Shown: piece after piece, positions 25,880 to 34,838 of the stretch | Numbering within the stretch: the stretch's first letter is position 1 | Layout of the letters: every line of letters begins with the position of its first letter | Assembly (NCBI GenBank): GCA_016841365.1 | Contig: JAENZI010000010.1 | Span: forward strand, 51,865-115,864 | DNA from: Anaerolineaceae bacterium | GTDB lineage: Bacteria > Chloroflexota > Anaerolineae > Anaerolineales > Anaerolineaceae | Direction of reading: 5' to 3' | Length of the DNA stretch: 64,000 bases | Program-made: the position numbers and the translations under genes | The notes under the pieces: model-generated | Databases searched by the model: none | Seen by the model: only the letters and a program-made list of their open reading frames with translations | What the model was told of the DNA's origin: nothing

Positions 25880-28800
25880 TTAATCCTCCCTGGTCATGCC
25901 CTGCCAAATTGCGATTATTTCGCGGTTTTCGGAGTTTTCATGGAGATAACTTTGCCGTAAGGCCTCATCTTTGATGGTGTCTGCCCGGGTTTGTAATATC
26001 GTGTAAGCTGATTTGATCACATCAATGGCGCGTTGGTCGCCAGCCCGGATGAGCACCTTACAGCAGGTGAGATAGATCCAGAGCAGCCTGACGGGCTTAC
26101 CCGTTTTTTCAGCGTTGATGTGCTGCAGCACCTTCTCCGTCAGCGCAGTTGCCTCAGTGAGTTCATTATGCTCCAGGCGGAGTGCGGCCAATCCTGCCAG
26201 AGGTTCTACGGCGCGATGACGCAGGTTCAGAGTGTCGAATATTTCCGATGCCTGTTTGAAGTGCTCGGCGGCATTGTCGAAATGCCCCAATCCAGATAAT
26301 GCGCGCCCCAGGTTCATCAACACGTCCGCCCGGAGTAATGGGAGTTGCGTGCTGTGAGCAATTGCATCCTGACCTAATAGTTGTGCTTGTTGATATTCCC
26401 CAAGGAGAAGGTTAAGTTCAACAGCGGCATTCCGAGTGGTAATTTGGCACGGAATATCATTATCAGGAAGGTTTGCCATGGCTCGATTTAAGAAAGTTTG
26501 TGCGGATTCGGCGGCACCCAATTCGACATGCAGGTATATCAGCCCAACCAGGGTTTCACAGGTTTGTTTTTGATGTTTAATTTTCGTGTTGAGTGAAAGT
26601 GCCCGGTGGAGGTGATCTAATGCAGCGTCATAATCTCCCATTTGGCGGAACAAGTTCCCTATATGGGTTTCAGCGACAGCCAGTCCCTCTTCATTGCCAA
26701 CCTCAGCCCTGATCAAGGCTGCCTTCTCCAATCGGGGTTTTGCACTTTCGTAATCACCAAACACCAGATTCAGTTCGCCAAGGTTCGTTAAAATTACCCC
26801 TTCAGCCAGTTTATCGCTGATTTTCTGAGCCATCTGCAAGGCGCGATCGAAATAATGCCTGGCTTGTTGCAGTTCGCCGGTTTTTTTGTGGACATGTCCT
26901 AAATTGTTAAGGGCTGAAAGTTCACCCCGTAAATCGGCTACCTGGCGATGAATACTAAGTGCTTGGGTGAGATAGTCGATGCTTTCTTTGTATTGGTTTT
27001 GCCAGAAGGCAGTGTTGCCCAGCCAGCGCACGCTGTCGCCTTCCAAGACCTGGTTGTGCGCCTCGTGGGCAAGCCTTTGGGCCTGGCGTAGATGGTCAAT
27101 CCTGGTGGCTGGGTCTTCATTGGCAAGCCCAGCTAAATAATGAGCTTTAGCTAATAGATTTGTGGCGTTACATGCCTGGGCTTTTTGGATTGCACATGAT
27201 ACGGCCTGCTGTGCATTCGTGTTATTTCCCATGATCCACTCATAATTGGCGCGCCGCAAACAAATTTCAGCTTGTTGGTCTTTACTCATTTGGGGGCTGA
27301 TTGACTCCAGCGCAAGCAAGTCTTCGTTTTGGGGCTGACGGTCGCCCTGCAGGTCGTATAATGTTTCTCGCGCCAGGAGTAACTGCGCAACCCGAGTGAT
27401 GTTCTCTTTGGATGTCAACACGAGGGCACGACTATAAAAGTCAAGAGCTTCGCTAATTGTAAATTGCGCAGCAGCTTGGTCACCGGCAAGCGCGGCGTAA
27501 TGCGTTGCTGGCTCGGTTTTTTCTGCTTTATCAAAATGGTTCGCCAGTGCAGCGTAGTATTTCTCGTGATTGCTGCTACCCATTGCTTCAATGGCCTGAG
27601 CCACCTGAATATGCATTCCCTTCCGGCGGATGGCTGGGATGGTTTCATAAGCGACTTCGGTGTATCGATCGTGGCTGATCATGAATTCTGGCTTTGAAAG
27701 GCTGCGCGGTTCAATAATTAAGCCAGCATCCATTAATTCATCAATAATGCCAAGCAGGCTATCCTCATCTTGTTTGGCGGCCGTTTGTAGAAGGCGAAAA
27801 TTAAATTCACCGCCTATCACCGCACAATAATCAAAAACACGGCGCTGCGATCGGTTGAGGCGTTGCAGGCGGTTTTCGATGGTCTCACGCAGGGTTGCCG
27901 GCAGAGAAATGGAACCTTGGGTGGTGGTTAGCCAGACACCATTTGAGCCAATATAGAGCTGACCGGTTTCAAACATTTGCTGGAGAAGTGTGACGACAAA
28001 CAAAGGGTTACCACCGCTTTGTTCGTGAAGCTTTACCGCGATATCCGGGAGTTCTTGCCCCGAAAGATTGTTGATGATTGCTCCGATGGCAGGTGCAGAT
28101 AGCGCGGACAGTTTTAGGTCAGGATCTCCAAAAATGGTGCGCAGGGGGTGATCAGCAGGTGTATCTTCTGACCTGTAACTGATCAGGATTTTGAAATAAT
28201 GACTCAATGTCTGTAATTGTTCAACGGAATCCGGACCTAAGCGATGCCCATCATCGATGATCAATAGCACAGATTTGCCCTGATACATCTCTGCAAGGGT
28301 TGATATCGCCTGCTGAAGGCGTTGGCGTTCATCATTCAAAGAAAGATTGGGCAACTGGGGCAAGTTATCAAAGCGGTGATGCAGATCAGCGAAGAGGACT
28401 GACAGGGAGACAATCGCGCTTTGAGGGAGTTGCGAGAGCATTTTTTCAGTGAGCAGACTGCGTAAGGTCTCAGATATCGCCTGAATCGGCGTGTGTTTAG
28501 ATATAGATAGATGTGTGTGCAGGATGTGCACGCCCTGAGATGCGAGGTGGCCTGCAAAAGTTTCCAGCAGACGGGTCTTACCAACGCCGGATTCGCCTTC
28601 CAGCAATACAACATGTTTGTTTTCATTTTGCCACTGAGACATCAACCAGGCATATTCTTTTTCGCGGCCCATAAAAGGGATTTCATTCAGGGCGTATGGT
28701 ACCTCGAAAAGTTTACCCTCAAAGATTGGCGGTGGATAGCGTGGTGTTTTTTCCTGCTTCCAAAGCGTGCCCATCTTGATTTGTTTAGCGATGTGATTTG

Positions 28801-29521
28801 TTATATCAGTCGGCGTAACGCCCAAAGATTCTGCCAATACTGTTTTACAGCGGTCGTATGTTTGTAATGCCTGGGCGCGTTCACCGGCAAAATAATGATA
28901 GAGCATCAGGCGAATATAGATGGTTTCGCGCAGTGAGTCCTGCGCCAAGGCCTGGCGCAGGCGAGTAATTGCTACCCGGTAGCGGCCTTGCTGAGCATAA
29001 CTCTCAGCTAATTCAATCAAAAGTGAAAGGTATCGCTCGCGATAAAATTCACGCAATGCGAAGGTCCAATCGGCATACAAGTCTTCGGCCAAAAAATCAC
29101 CTCGATAAATATGCTCGGCCTGTTCGTATGCGCTGATCGCTTTCTGAGGTTGACCCTCTGCCTGCAACCGTGCACCTTGGTTGACTAAGGATTGAAAAAC
29201 CTCAATATCCAGCCAGCATGTGTCATCAAGCTCAAATATATATCCACCATGAACCGTGCGCAAAAGGGCTTTTTTATCCTTTAAACCGTTCCGCAATTGA
29301 CTGATGCGGACATGTAAGCGGCTGCGGGTTGCATTAGGTGGATCATCTGGCCATAACGTCTCAATCAGGTGATCACTGGTGATCACTTTATCGTGATTAG
29401 CCAGTAAAATCTTAGCGATGGTCTGGGTTTGTTGAGATTTCCAATCCTTTTGGGCGAGTGATTTGCCACGCAGTTGGATGACAAACGCCCCTAAGAGATG
29501 GATTTGTAAGATTTTGGTCAT
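25880..29521 (-). CDS. BTAD/SARP-type transcriptional regulator with AAA and TPR domains
   Basis: 1213 residues. In order: an OmpR-type winged helix (about 1-98, with SDHLIETLWPDDPP and RLHVRISQLRNGL), a bacterial transcriptional activator domain of TPR helices (about 100-250), an AAA/STAND NTPase (Walker A GESGVGKT at 309-316; Walker B VLLIIDDGHRL), a winged linker, and a long TPR array from about 670 to 1150 (LNNLGHVHKKTGELQQARHYFDRAL type). Such proteins are signal-integrating activators; the ligand and target are unknown. An inverted repeat upstream (29562-29583) could be its own operator. Confidence 0.9.
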   Translation of the reverse strand: MTKILQIHLLGAFVIQLRGKSLAQKDWKSQQTQTIAKILLANHDKVITSDHLIETLWPDDPPNATRSRLHVRISQLRNGLKDKKALLRTVHGGYIFELDDTCWLDIEVFQSLVNQGARLQAEGQPQKAISAYEQAEHIYRGDFLAEDLYADWTFALREFYRERYLSLLIELAESYAQQGRYRVAITRLRQALAQDSLRETIYIRLMLYHYFAGERAQALQTYDRCKTVLAESLGVTPTDITNHIAKQIKMGTLWKQEKTPRYPPPIFEGKLFEVPYALNEIPFMGREKEYAWLMSQWQNENKHVVLLEGESGVGKTRLLETFAGHLASQGVHILHTHLSISKHTPIQAISETLRSLLTEKMLSQLPQSAIVSLSVLFADLHHRFDNLPQLPNLSLNDERQRLQQAISTLAEMYQGKSVLLIIDDGHRLGPDSVEQLQTLSHYFKILISYRSEDTPADHPLRTIFGDPDLKLSALSAPAIGAIINNLSGQELPDIAVKLHEQSGGNPLFVVTLLQQMFETGQLYIGSNGVWLTTTQGSISLPATLRETIENRLQRLNRSQRRVFDYCAVIGGEFNFRLLQTAAKQDEDSLLGIIDELMDAGLIIEPRSLSKPEFMISHDRYTEVAYETIPAIRRKGMHIQVAQAIEAMGSSNHEKYYAALANHFDKAEKTEPATHYAALAGDQAAAQFTISEALDFYSRALVLTSKENITRVAQLLLARETLYDLQGDRQPQNEDLLALESISPQMSKDQQAEICLRRANYEWIMGNNTNAQQAVSCAIQKAQACNATNLLAKAHYLAGLANEDPATRIDHLRQAQRLAHEAHNQVLEGDSVRWLGNTAFWQNQYKESIDYLTQALSIHRQVADLRGELSALNNLGHVHKKTGELQQARHYFDRALQMAQKISDKLAEGVILTNLGELNLVFGDYESAKPRLEKAALIRAEVGNEEGLAVAETHIGNLFRQMGDYDAALDHLHRALSLNTKIKHQKQTCETLVGLIYLHVELGAAESAQTFLNRAMANLPDNDIPCQITTRNAAVELNLLLGEYQQAQLLGQDAIAHSTQLPLLRADVLMNLGRALSGLGHFDNAAEHFKQASEIFDTLNLRHRAVEPLAGLAALRLEHNELTEATALTEKVLQHINAEKTGKPVRLLWIYLTCCKVLIRAGDQRAIDVIKSAYTILQTRADTIKDEALRQSYLHENSENREIIAIWQGMTRED

Positions 29522-29561
29522 GGCCCGGATGGTGTATGTATTTCGTTTTGACAGTGTGGGT

Positions 29562-29583
29562 CATTCCAGATGCACATGGAATG
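29562..29583. promoter_or_regulatory. Inverted repeat upstream of the BTAD regulator
   Basis: CATTCCA (29562-29568) and TGGAATG (29577-29583) with an 8-bp spacer centred on TGCA, about 41 bp upstream of the regulator start. No T-run follows on either strand, so it is more likely a protein-binding site than a terminator. Confidence 0.4.
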
Positions 29584-29613
29584 TAAAGCAGGCTTATGTA
29601 AAAGGGATAGGGT

Positions 29614-30045
29614 TTATCCAGGTGTAAAATCTAACTGGCAAATTTCAATGTTCGCCCGGTTAAGGAATTCCAGTGCATTTTCGTCAATCCGATAAGCCAC
29701 ATGATATACCAGGCGGGTAATGCCTGCATTGATCAGCGCTTTGGTGCAGTTGATGCAAGGAAAGTGTGTCACGTAGCAGGTGCACCCTTTTGTGGATACG
29801 CCGTGCAGGGCAGCCTGAATGATGGCATTTGTTTCCGCATGGATGGTGCGGATGCAGTGCCCATCGACCAGCAAATGGCCAACTTCATCGCAGTGCGGCT
29901 GGCCGGATGGCGAGCCGTTGAACCCGCTGGTCAGGATGCGTTTATCCCGCACGAGAACGCACCCCACAAATGCCCGGTCGCAAGTGCTCCGTTCGGAAAC
30001 AGAATAGGCAATTTTCATGAAGTATGAATCCCAATCAGGTCGCAT
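29614..30045 (-). CDS. Deoxycytidylate (dCMP) deaminase family protein
   Basis: 143 residues. Zinc-site motifs HAETNAI (H69, E71) and PCINC (C97, C100) of the cytidine/deoxycytidylate deaminase superfamily. The N-terminus RPDWDSYFMKIAYSVSERSTC and GFNGSPSGQPHCDEVGH are specific to the dCMP deaminase/ComEB group, which converts dCMP to dUMP for thymidylate synthesis. A very strong GAGGAGGAAC site precedes the ATG. It lies alone between the regulator and the coiled-coil lipoprotein genes. Confidence 0.9.
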   Translation of the reverse strand: MRPDWDSYFMKIAYSVSERSTCDRAFVGCVLVRDKRILTSGFNGSPSGQPHCDEVGHLLVDGHCIRTIHAETNAIIQAALHGVSTKGCTCYVTHFPCINCTKALINAGITRLVYHVAYRIDENALEFLNRANIEICQLDFTPG

Positions 30046-30152
30046 TGTTGTTCCTCCTCAAACCAATCTTATCATTGGGTGATGAATTGGCAAGGGTTTG
30101 TAATTTATTTTTTGTAACTATTTGTTTACAGCGTACCGTATTCAGGTTATGT

Positions 30153-31799
30153 TTATGCAAAGGCAAAATAGATTAGAACGAGGAATAACAAAACGACAAT
30201 CACGGAAGCACCGATAAATATATAAAAACTGGTGACAGCTTTGCTATCCAGGGCACTTATCCGGGCTTTGAGCAAGCCTTGCTGCTGGTTAAGCTCATCA
30301 AGCTGATTTTGTTTTTGATCTAATTCTGAATATGCTGTATTCAATGCCGCAGAGTCAGGCCGCGCCTGGTTGACCATTGGTCCTAAGGCGGTGACCAGCT
30401 CATCAAGTTTCTGCTGGTGTTGTCTTTCTTTTTCTTTCAAGCCTGCAATTTGCTTATCAAGGCTCTCGATTTTCTCACTCAAAGGCTTCACTTCTTCTTT
30501 TTGAGAGGTTTTAGCCTGTTCAATGTTGTTCTCAAGGTCTTCGACCTGGTTTTTGATAGGTGTCAGTTCCTCTTCGATTTGGCTTACCTGGGCTTCAAGT
30601 TGGGGAATATCGTTATTTGCCTTAATCATCGAATTGCTCAGGGCGGCAATGCCGTCATTGAGGTTGGCGATTTGTTCATCCCGCCTCGGGTCCGTCGAGG
30701 CCTTAACTTGCTCAAGTTTATTCTGGAACGACTGCCACTCATCCTGCATTTTCAGGTGTTCTTTTTTGACACTTTCCAGCTGCTTGGTGAACCCCTTTTG
30801 TGATTCTTGAAGTTGATTTAACTGATTTGAAGCAGTTTTACGCTGCTCCTGTAACCCTTTGATTTGCTCATTATATTTGTTTTCCACCTGATCGCGTGTT
30901 TGGCGGACGTCTTTGACCTGGCTTTCAAGCGATTGGCGTTCCTCAGCCAGTTCGGCTCTGAGTTGTTCCTGCGCCTGCATTTGGTCAAAATGTTCTGCAT
31001 AGCTCTCGTGTTCGGTGCGGTTTTGCCAGGCTTTTTTCCCAAGATCTGTGACGAGCAGGTTTTTTTGTTCCTCTGCGTTTTTGATCTCATTGCCGAGTTT
31101 GAGGGATTCGATGCGCCACTTGCCTGAAGAGGTTCCCGCCTGCCACCATTGTTTAATTTTTCCGCTCGTAATAAGAAAATACAAACCCACCGCCACAGCG
31201 ATTATCAAAACCGCCAGGGCGACCAGCGGAATCCAGGTAGCTGCACCTTTTGGGATAACAATGGCATAGGGCGTTTCCCAGGGGTCTGTCCATTGGACGG
31301 TGTTTGCGTCAAGTTGTGTGCCGTTGGTATCCAGAATTTTGCCGGCGTGGAGCGTGATCGTCATGCTGGATACACCACTCAGGAAACTGCCGAGTCGGGA
31401 GTATCTGAACTCATAGGCTTTGCGATTATTAAAGCGGGTTTCTGTCCAGGAAAAATTGTCATTGTATTCTGTGGTGATATTTGTCATCCCTTGACTGATC
31501 TCATAACGATAGACGCTGGGATCATTAGATTTGAGTTGTTTGACTGAAAATTTACCCTCGCTGCTCAATTCGTCAGACATCATGGCGCGCATTTCGTTCT
31601 CAAATTCCTCTTCACCGCCATACATATCAATCGCATCTGCAGGCAGGGTGATGATGAAATCTTGTTTATAACGATCGTTCGTATAAACAGTGATTTCCGT
31701 ATCGACGATGCCGCACCCTGCAAGTAAAATGGTAAGAATTAGGATGGGAATGAAAATAAGGACTGAGGGGGTGGTCTTGCGCAATTGTTTTTGGTTCAT
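30153..31799 (-). CDS. Lipoprotein-anchored membrane protein with long cytoplasmic coiled coil
   Basis: 548 residues with an unusual layout. A lipobox LAGC (C29) follows a hydrophobic signal, then an external domain of about 160 residues, a membrane helix near 190-213 (IPLVALAVLIIAVAVGLYFL), a long coiled coil from about 235 to 515 rich in Q, K and E (QEQLRAELAEERQSLESQ, LEAQVSQIEEELTPIKNQ), and a final membrane helix (FYIFIGASVIVVLLFLVLIY). If the lipobox is used, lipid anchor and two helices hold it on both sides of the membrane. I recognise no characterised family. AGGAGG precedes the ATG. Confidence 0.6.
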   Translation of the reverse strand: MNQKQLRKTTPSVLIFIPILILTILLAGCGIVDTEITVYTNDRYKQDFIITLPADAIDMYGGEEEFENEMRAMMSDELSSEGKFSVKQLKSNDPSVYRYEISQGMTNITTEYNDNFSWTETRFNNRKAYEFRYSRLGSFLSGVSSMTITLHAGKILDTNGTQLDANTVQWTDPWETPYAIVIPKGAATWIPLVALAVLIIAVAVGLYFLITSGKIKQWWQAGTSSGKWRIESLKLGNEIKNAEEQKNLLVTDLGKKAWQNRTEHESYAEHFDQMQAQEQLRAELAEERQSLESQVKDVRQTRDQVENKYNEQIKGLQEQRKTASNQLNQLQESQKGFTKQLESVKKEHLKMQDEWQSFQNKLEQVKASTDPRRDEQIANLNDGIAALSNSMIKANNDIPQLEAQVSQIEEELTPIKNQVEDLENNIEQAKTSQKEEVKPLSEKIESLDKQIAGLKEKERQHQQKLDELVTALGPMVNQARPDSAALNTAYSELDQKQNQLDELNQQQGLLKARISALDSKAVTSFYIFIGASVIVVLLFLVLIYFAFA

Positions 31800-32060
31800 G
31801 ATATCCTCCTGGATTTGTTCGGCACCTTTTTGGCTTAACTCATTTTAACAATTTTACTCGAAAATTGAAATTACATATATAAAAAACCATATTTCTTGAG
31901 TGATTATTTAAGGGTCAGTTTTCATTAAAATTAATTGTGGTTCGGCAAACTCTTGAACCTCAACAGATTTGTGTTAAAGTACTATAGGTGAGATGTGTTT
32001 AGTGAAGTGTTGGGGTAATGTTAATGTAACCCTAAAACATTGGACCGGAAGAAAAATTTT

Positions 32061-32624
32061 ATGTTACTTCTTAATGAGTATTTGCCCTTATTGATTTACG
32101 CTCTTTTATTTTTTGTTTTAAGGTTGAGCGAACGTGCCGTGTTGATTCGGCCTGAAAACCACATACGCAAAGGATGGAGTGACTGGACCGTATGGATCAT
32201 TTTGGTCCCGATGTGGGTGGTGTTGGTTGGCCCTGTGTTAGAATTTGTCTTTTTGGGTTACCGGCCTGGTTTATGGGAGATGATCTCTGGCGGAATTTTT
32301 TTCATTGCAGCTGGTTTCTTTTCGATTAAAGGTTATTTGGATTTGCAAACTGGGTTTATTAAATCCGTTGAACAACAAAGCAGAGGATTAGTGGTGACAG
32401 GCCTTTATCACAAGATTCGTCACCCGATCTCGCTTGGTAACATCCTATTTTGTTTTGCGTGCCCATTGTTTTTAGCGGCAGGTCCTTCGTGGATTGCGGC
32501 GTTGATCGCTGTATTAGGCATCGTGTTCCGGATATCCATCGAAGAGACATTTATGCAGCAGCATATGCCCGACTACGAGGCTTATAAAGCCGGTACCTGG
32601 GCCATGATCCCTTTCATTTATTAA
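32061..32624 (+). CDS. Isoprenylcysteine carboxyl methyltransferase (ICMT)-like membrane protein
   Basis: 187 residues from the ATG at 32061 (GGAAG about 10 nt upstream; an in-frame TTG at 32040 has no ribosome site). Four to five membrane helices. The C-terminal half has the ICMT/PEMT signature: IRHPISLGNILFCFACPL, then EETFMQQHMPDYEAYKAGTWAMIP, the S-adenosylmethionine-binding helices of this fold. Bacterial members methylate unknown small or lipid substrates. It is followed after 40 bp by an MFS transporter gene on the same strand. Confidence 0.8.
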   Translation: MLLLNEYLPLLIYALLFFVLRLSERAVLIRPENHIRKGWSDWTVWIILVPMWVVLVGPVLEFVFLGYRPGLWEMISGGIFFIAAGFFSIKGYLDLQTGFIKSVEQQSRGLVVTGLYHKIRHPISLGNILFCFACPLFLAAGPSWIAALIAVLGIVFRISIEETFMQQHMPDYEAYKAGTWAMIPFIY

Positions 32625-32634
32625 TTTTTTATCC

Positions 32635-32655
32635 CTCCTGTTTAATGAACAGGAG
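32635..32655 (+). promoter_or_regulatory. Hairpin covering the ribosome site of the MFS gene
   Basis: CTCCTGTT (32635-32642), loop TAATG, AACAGGAG (32648-32655): a perfect 8-bp stem whose 3' arm contains the AGGAG that would serve the GTG at 32665. It may hide the site or act as a weak terminator (only AATTT follows). Confidence 0.45.
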
Positions 32656-32664
32656 AATTTCGAG

Positions 32665-33921
32665 GTGGGCAACGATATCTTTATGAGTGGCAAATTGGTT
32701 TCATCAATCAAAAGATTTCTCAAACATCCGTTATTTCTCTCGTTTTATTTACCGTCATTCCTGGTGGCGTTGGCATGGGGCGTCAGGACGCCGGTTTTGC
32801 CGCTGTATGCCAACAACCTGACAGCACGTTACAGCCTGGTGGGGATTGTCGTGGCAGGTGCAAGCCTGGGGACGTTGATCACAGACTTGCCTGCCGCCAA
32901 TTACATCGGGCGGATGGATCGGCGGTTGGCAATGGCGTTAGGCATTGGCTTGGACGCGGCTGGCACCCTGGCGCTGTTTTGGATAGATTCGGTATGGCTG
33001 GCTATTCTGCTCCGGTTTCTGGGGGGCGTTGGTCACGCCGTATTCAGCATTGCCCGGCATGCTTATATCACTGATGCGGTCAGGGTGGAGATGCGCGGCC
33101 GGGCGTTGAGTTTAATGGGCGGCACATTGCGTGCGGGCTTGTTTATCGGGCCGGCGATTGGCGGGATCATTGCGGACCGCTTTACCCTGCGTTTGCCGTT
33201 TGTTGGCTTTGCTGTGATCAGCTTGTTCGCAATCGCCGTGATCGGGCTGTCAAAGGATCAGCATGAACCACAAGCAAGTCAACTGAGGAAAGGGAATGCG
33301 GATGATGTTTCACTGCGCCACGCGTTAAAAGGGCGATTGGGTTTGTTTACCATTGCCAGCCTGGGGAATATCCTGGTGATGGTCGCCGCAGCAGGTGAGA
33401 GCTTGATCCTGCCGTTGTGGGGTGCCGATCAGTTGATGCTCTCGGCTGAGCAGATCGGGTGGGCGGTGAGTTTATCATCTGCCTTCAGCCTGCTGTTGTT
33501 TTACCCTGCGGGCTTGCTGATGGATCGGGTGGGTCGAAAGCCAGTGATTGTCCCGAGTGCCATCATTTTAGGCGTTGGGTTGGGGTTACTGCCGTTGACC
33601 AACGGGTTTGCTGGCTTTTTGTTGGCGGGCAGCCTGATTGGCCTGGGGTATGGGCTTGGCTCAGGTGCGATCCTGGTTTTGGGTTCCGATCTTTCACCAA
33701 AGGCTGGCCGAAGTGCTTACCTTGGCGCCTGGCGCTGGGTCACAGACGTGGGCAGCAGCGGTGGTCCGGTGATCGTCGGCTGGGTGGCGGAGGTGCTGGC
33801 TTTACCCTTCGCTGCACTTACCATTGCTGGCGCTGGGGTTTTGGCCGGGGTGGTATTTGGCTTGTTCGTGCCTGAAACACTGAAAAAACCTGGTGGTGAA
33901 AGTGAGCAGGAAGTCAATTAA
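32665..33921 (+). CDS. MFS transporter
   Basis: 418 residues with about twelve membrane helices. The loop between helices 2 and 3 reads NYIGRMDRRLAMALG, the second-half equivalent is GLLMDRVGRKPVI, and helix 4 has FLGGVGHAVFSIARHAYI: the layout of the drug/multidrug exporter branch of the major facilitator superfamily. The GTG start is supported by AGGAG 9 nt upstream; an ATG at 32683 is an alternative. The last 4 bp overlap the end of the convergent yjbQ gene. Substrate unknown. Confidence 0.87.
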   Translation: MGNDIFMSGKLVSSIKRFLKHPLFLSFYLPSFLVALAWGVRTPVLPLYANNLTARYSLVGIVVAGASLGTLITDLPAANYIGRMDRRLAMALGIGLDAAGTLALFWIDSVWLAILLRFLGGVGHAVFSIARHAYITDAVRVEMRGRALSLMGGTLRAGLFIGPAIGGIIADRFTLRLPFVGFAVISLFAIAVIGLSKDQHEPQASQLRKGNADDVSLRHALKGRLGLFTIASLGNILVMVAAAGESLILPLWGADQLMLSAEQIGWAVSLSSAFSLLLFYPAGLLMDRVGRKPVIVPSAIILGVGLGLLPLTNGFAGFLLAGSLIGLGYGLGSGAILVLGSDLSPKAGRSAYLGAWRWVTDVGSSGGPVIVGWVAEVLALPFAALTIAGAGVLAGVVFGLFVPETLKKPGGESEQEVN

Positions 33922-34334
33922 GCCAACACACGCAGCACTACCTGCCTTCGGTGGCCGCGCTTGCGGTGCTCAGCCAGATAGACACCTTGCCAAACATTTA
34001 AACTCAGTTTTCCATCATCAATGGGGATGCTCAGACTGACCGGGGTAATAATACTGCGCATGTGGGCAGGGGAATCGTCTTTGCCTTCCAGTGTGTGGAC
34101 ATGCCAGTTTTCGCCTTCAGGCGCGACGTGCTCTAAAAAGCTTTCTAAATCCTGCCGGGCAGCGGGATCAAAATTTTCGTTGATGACCAATGAGGCGCTG
34201 GTGTGCTGGATGAATAAAAACGCCATCCCCAATGCCACGCCCCAATCTGTAATTTGGCGGTTAATTTCTTTCGTCAACTCGTATAAACCTTTGCCATGGG
34301 TGTTGATCTCGAGGGTTGTTGTATACCATTGCAT
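33918..34334 (-). CDS. yjbQ: YjbQ/UPF0047 family protein
   Basis: 138 residues covering the whole family: FIQHTSASLVINEN, DLESFLEHVAPEGENWHVH, DDSPAHMRSIITPVSLSIPI, VWQGVYLAEHRKRGHRRQV. The fold holds conserved histidines; E. coli YjbQ has weak thiamin-phosphate synthase activity, though the physiological role is debated. A GGAAAGG site lies about 10 nt before the ATG, and a minus-strand TATAAT (34365-34370) lies about 30 bp further up. Confidence 0.92.
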   Translation of the reverse strand: MQWYTTTLEINTHGKGLYELTKEINRQITDWGVALGMAFLFIQHTSASLVINENFDPAARQDLESFLEHVAPEGENWHVHTLEGKDDSPAHMRSIITPVSLSIPIDDGKLSLNVWQGVYLAEHRKRGHRRQVVLRVLA

Positions 34335-34490
34335 AAGTCATTGCCTTTCCGGTCGGTTTGATTAATTATACTCAGCAAGAGGGGTGCTTTTTGATATTTT
34401 TGAGTGACATGTAATGAATCAAATTTTTATTTCACTTCAACATACGCTATAATTAAACCATCATCCTACTGGATAGAAATTGGAGGAAAA

Positions 34491-34700
34491 ATGCGGAAAT
34501 TTGGAAATTTTGTTTTAGGCGCACTCATCGGCGGATTGATTGGGAGCAGCCTGGTGATGTTGTTTGCCCCCGCCTCGGGTGAGGAGATCCGTAAAGAAAT
34601 TGAGGATTATTTTAAGAACCTCAAAGAAGAGATCAATCGTGCGGCGGATGAAAAACGGGCAGAGCTGGAAGCCCAATTAGAAAAGATGCGCGCTGGTTAG
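34491..34700 (+). CDS. YtxH-like small membrane protein
   Basis: 69 residues from the ATG at 34491, fixed by TTGGAGGAAAA just upstream; an open frame to 34404 lies across the predicted -10 (TATAAT 34448-34453). One glycine-rich membrane helix (NFVLGALIGGLIGSSLVMLFAP) followed by SGEEIRKEIEDY and a charged helix, the YtxH/general-stress-protein pattern. Members are small stress-related membrane proteins without known biochemical activity. A strong terminator follows. Confidence 0.82.
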   Translation: MRKFGNFVLGALIGGLIGSSLVMLFAPASGEEIRKEIEDYFKNLKEEINRAADEKRAELEAQLEKMRAG

Positions 34701-34759
34701 TTTAGTGTGATGACGTCATCATCATTGCTGACAAATTTTTGAATCACTTAATCATTATG

Positions 34760-34788
34760 CCCCCTCAGGCTTGAGGGGGTGTTTGTTT
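34760..34788 (+). terminator. Terminator after the YtxH-like gene
   Basis: CCCCCTCA (34760-34767) pairs with TGAGGGGG (34772-34779), followed by TGTTTGTTT. It also lies at the tail end of the convergent secreted-protein gene. Confidence 0.82.
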
Positions 34789-34838
34789 AAGCTTGAATGA
34801 TCTATTCCACGAATATTGGGAAGAGGTTGTTGAGAGAC

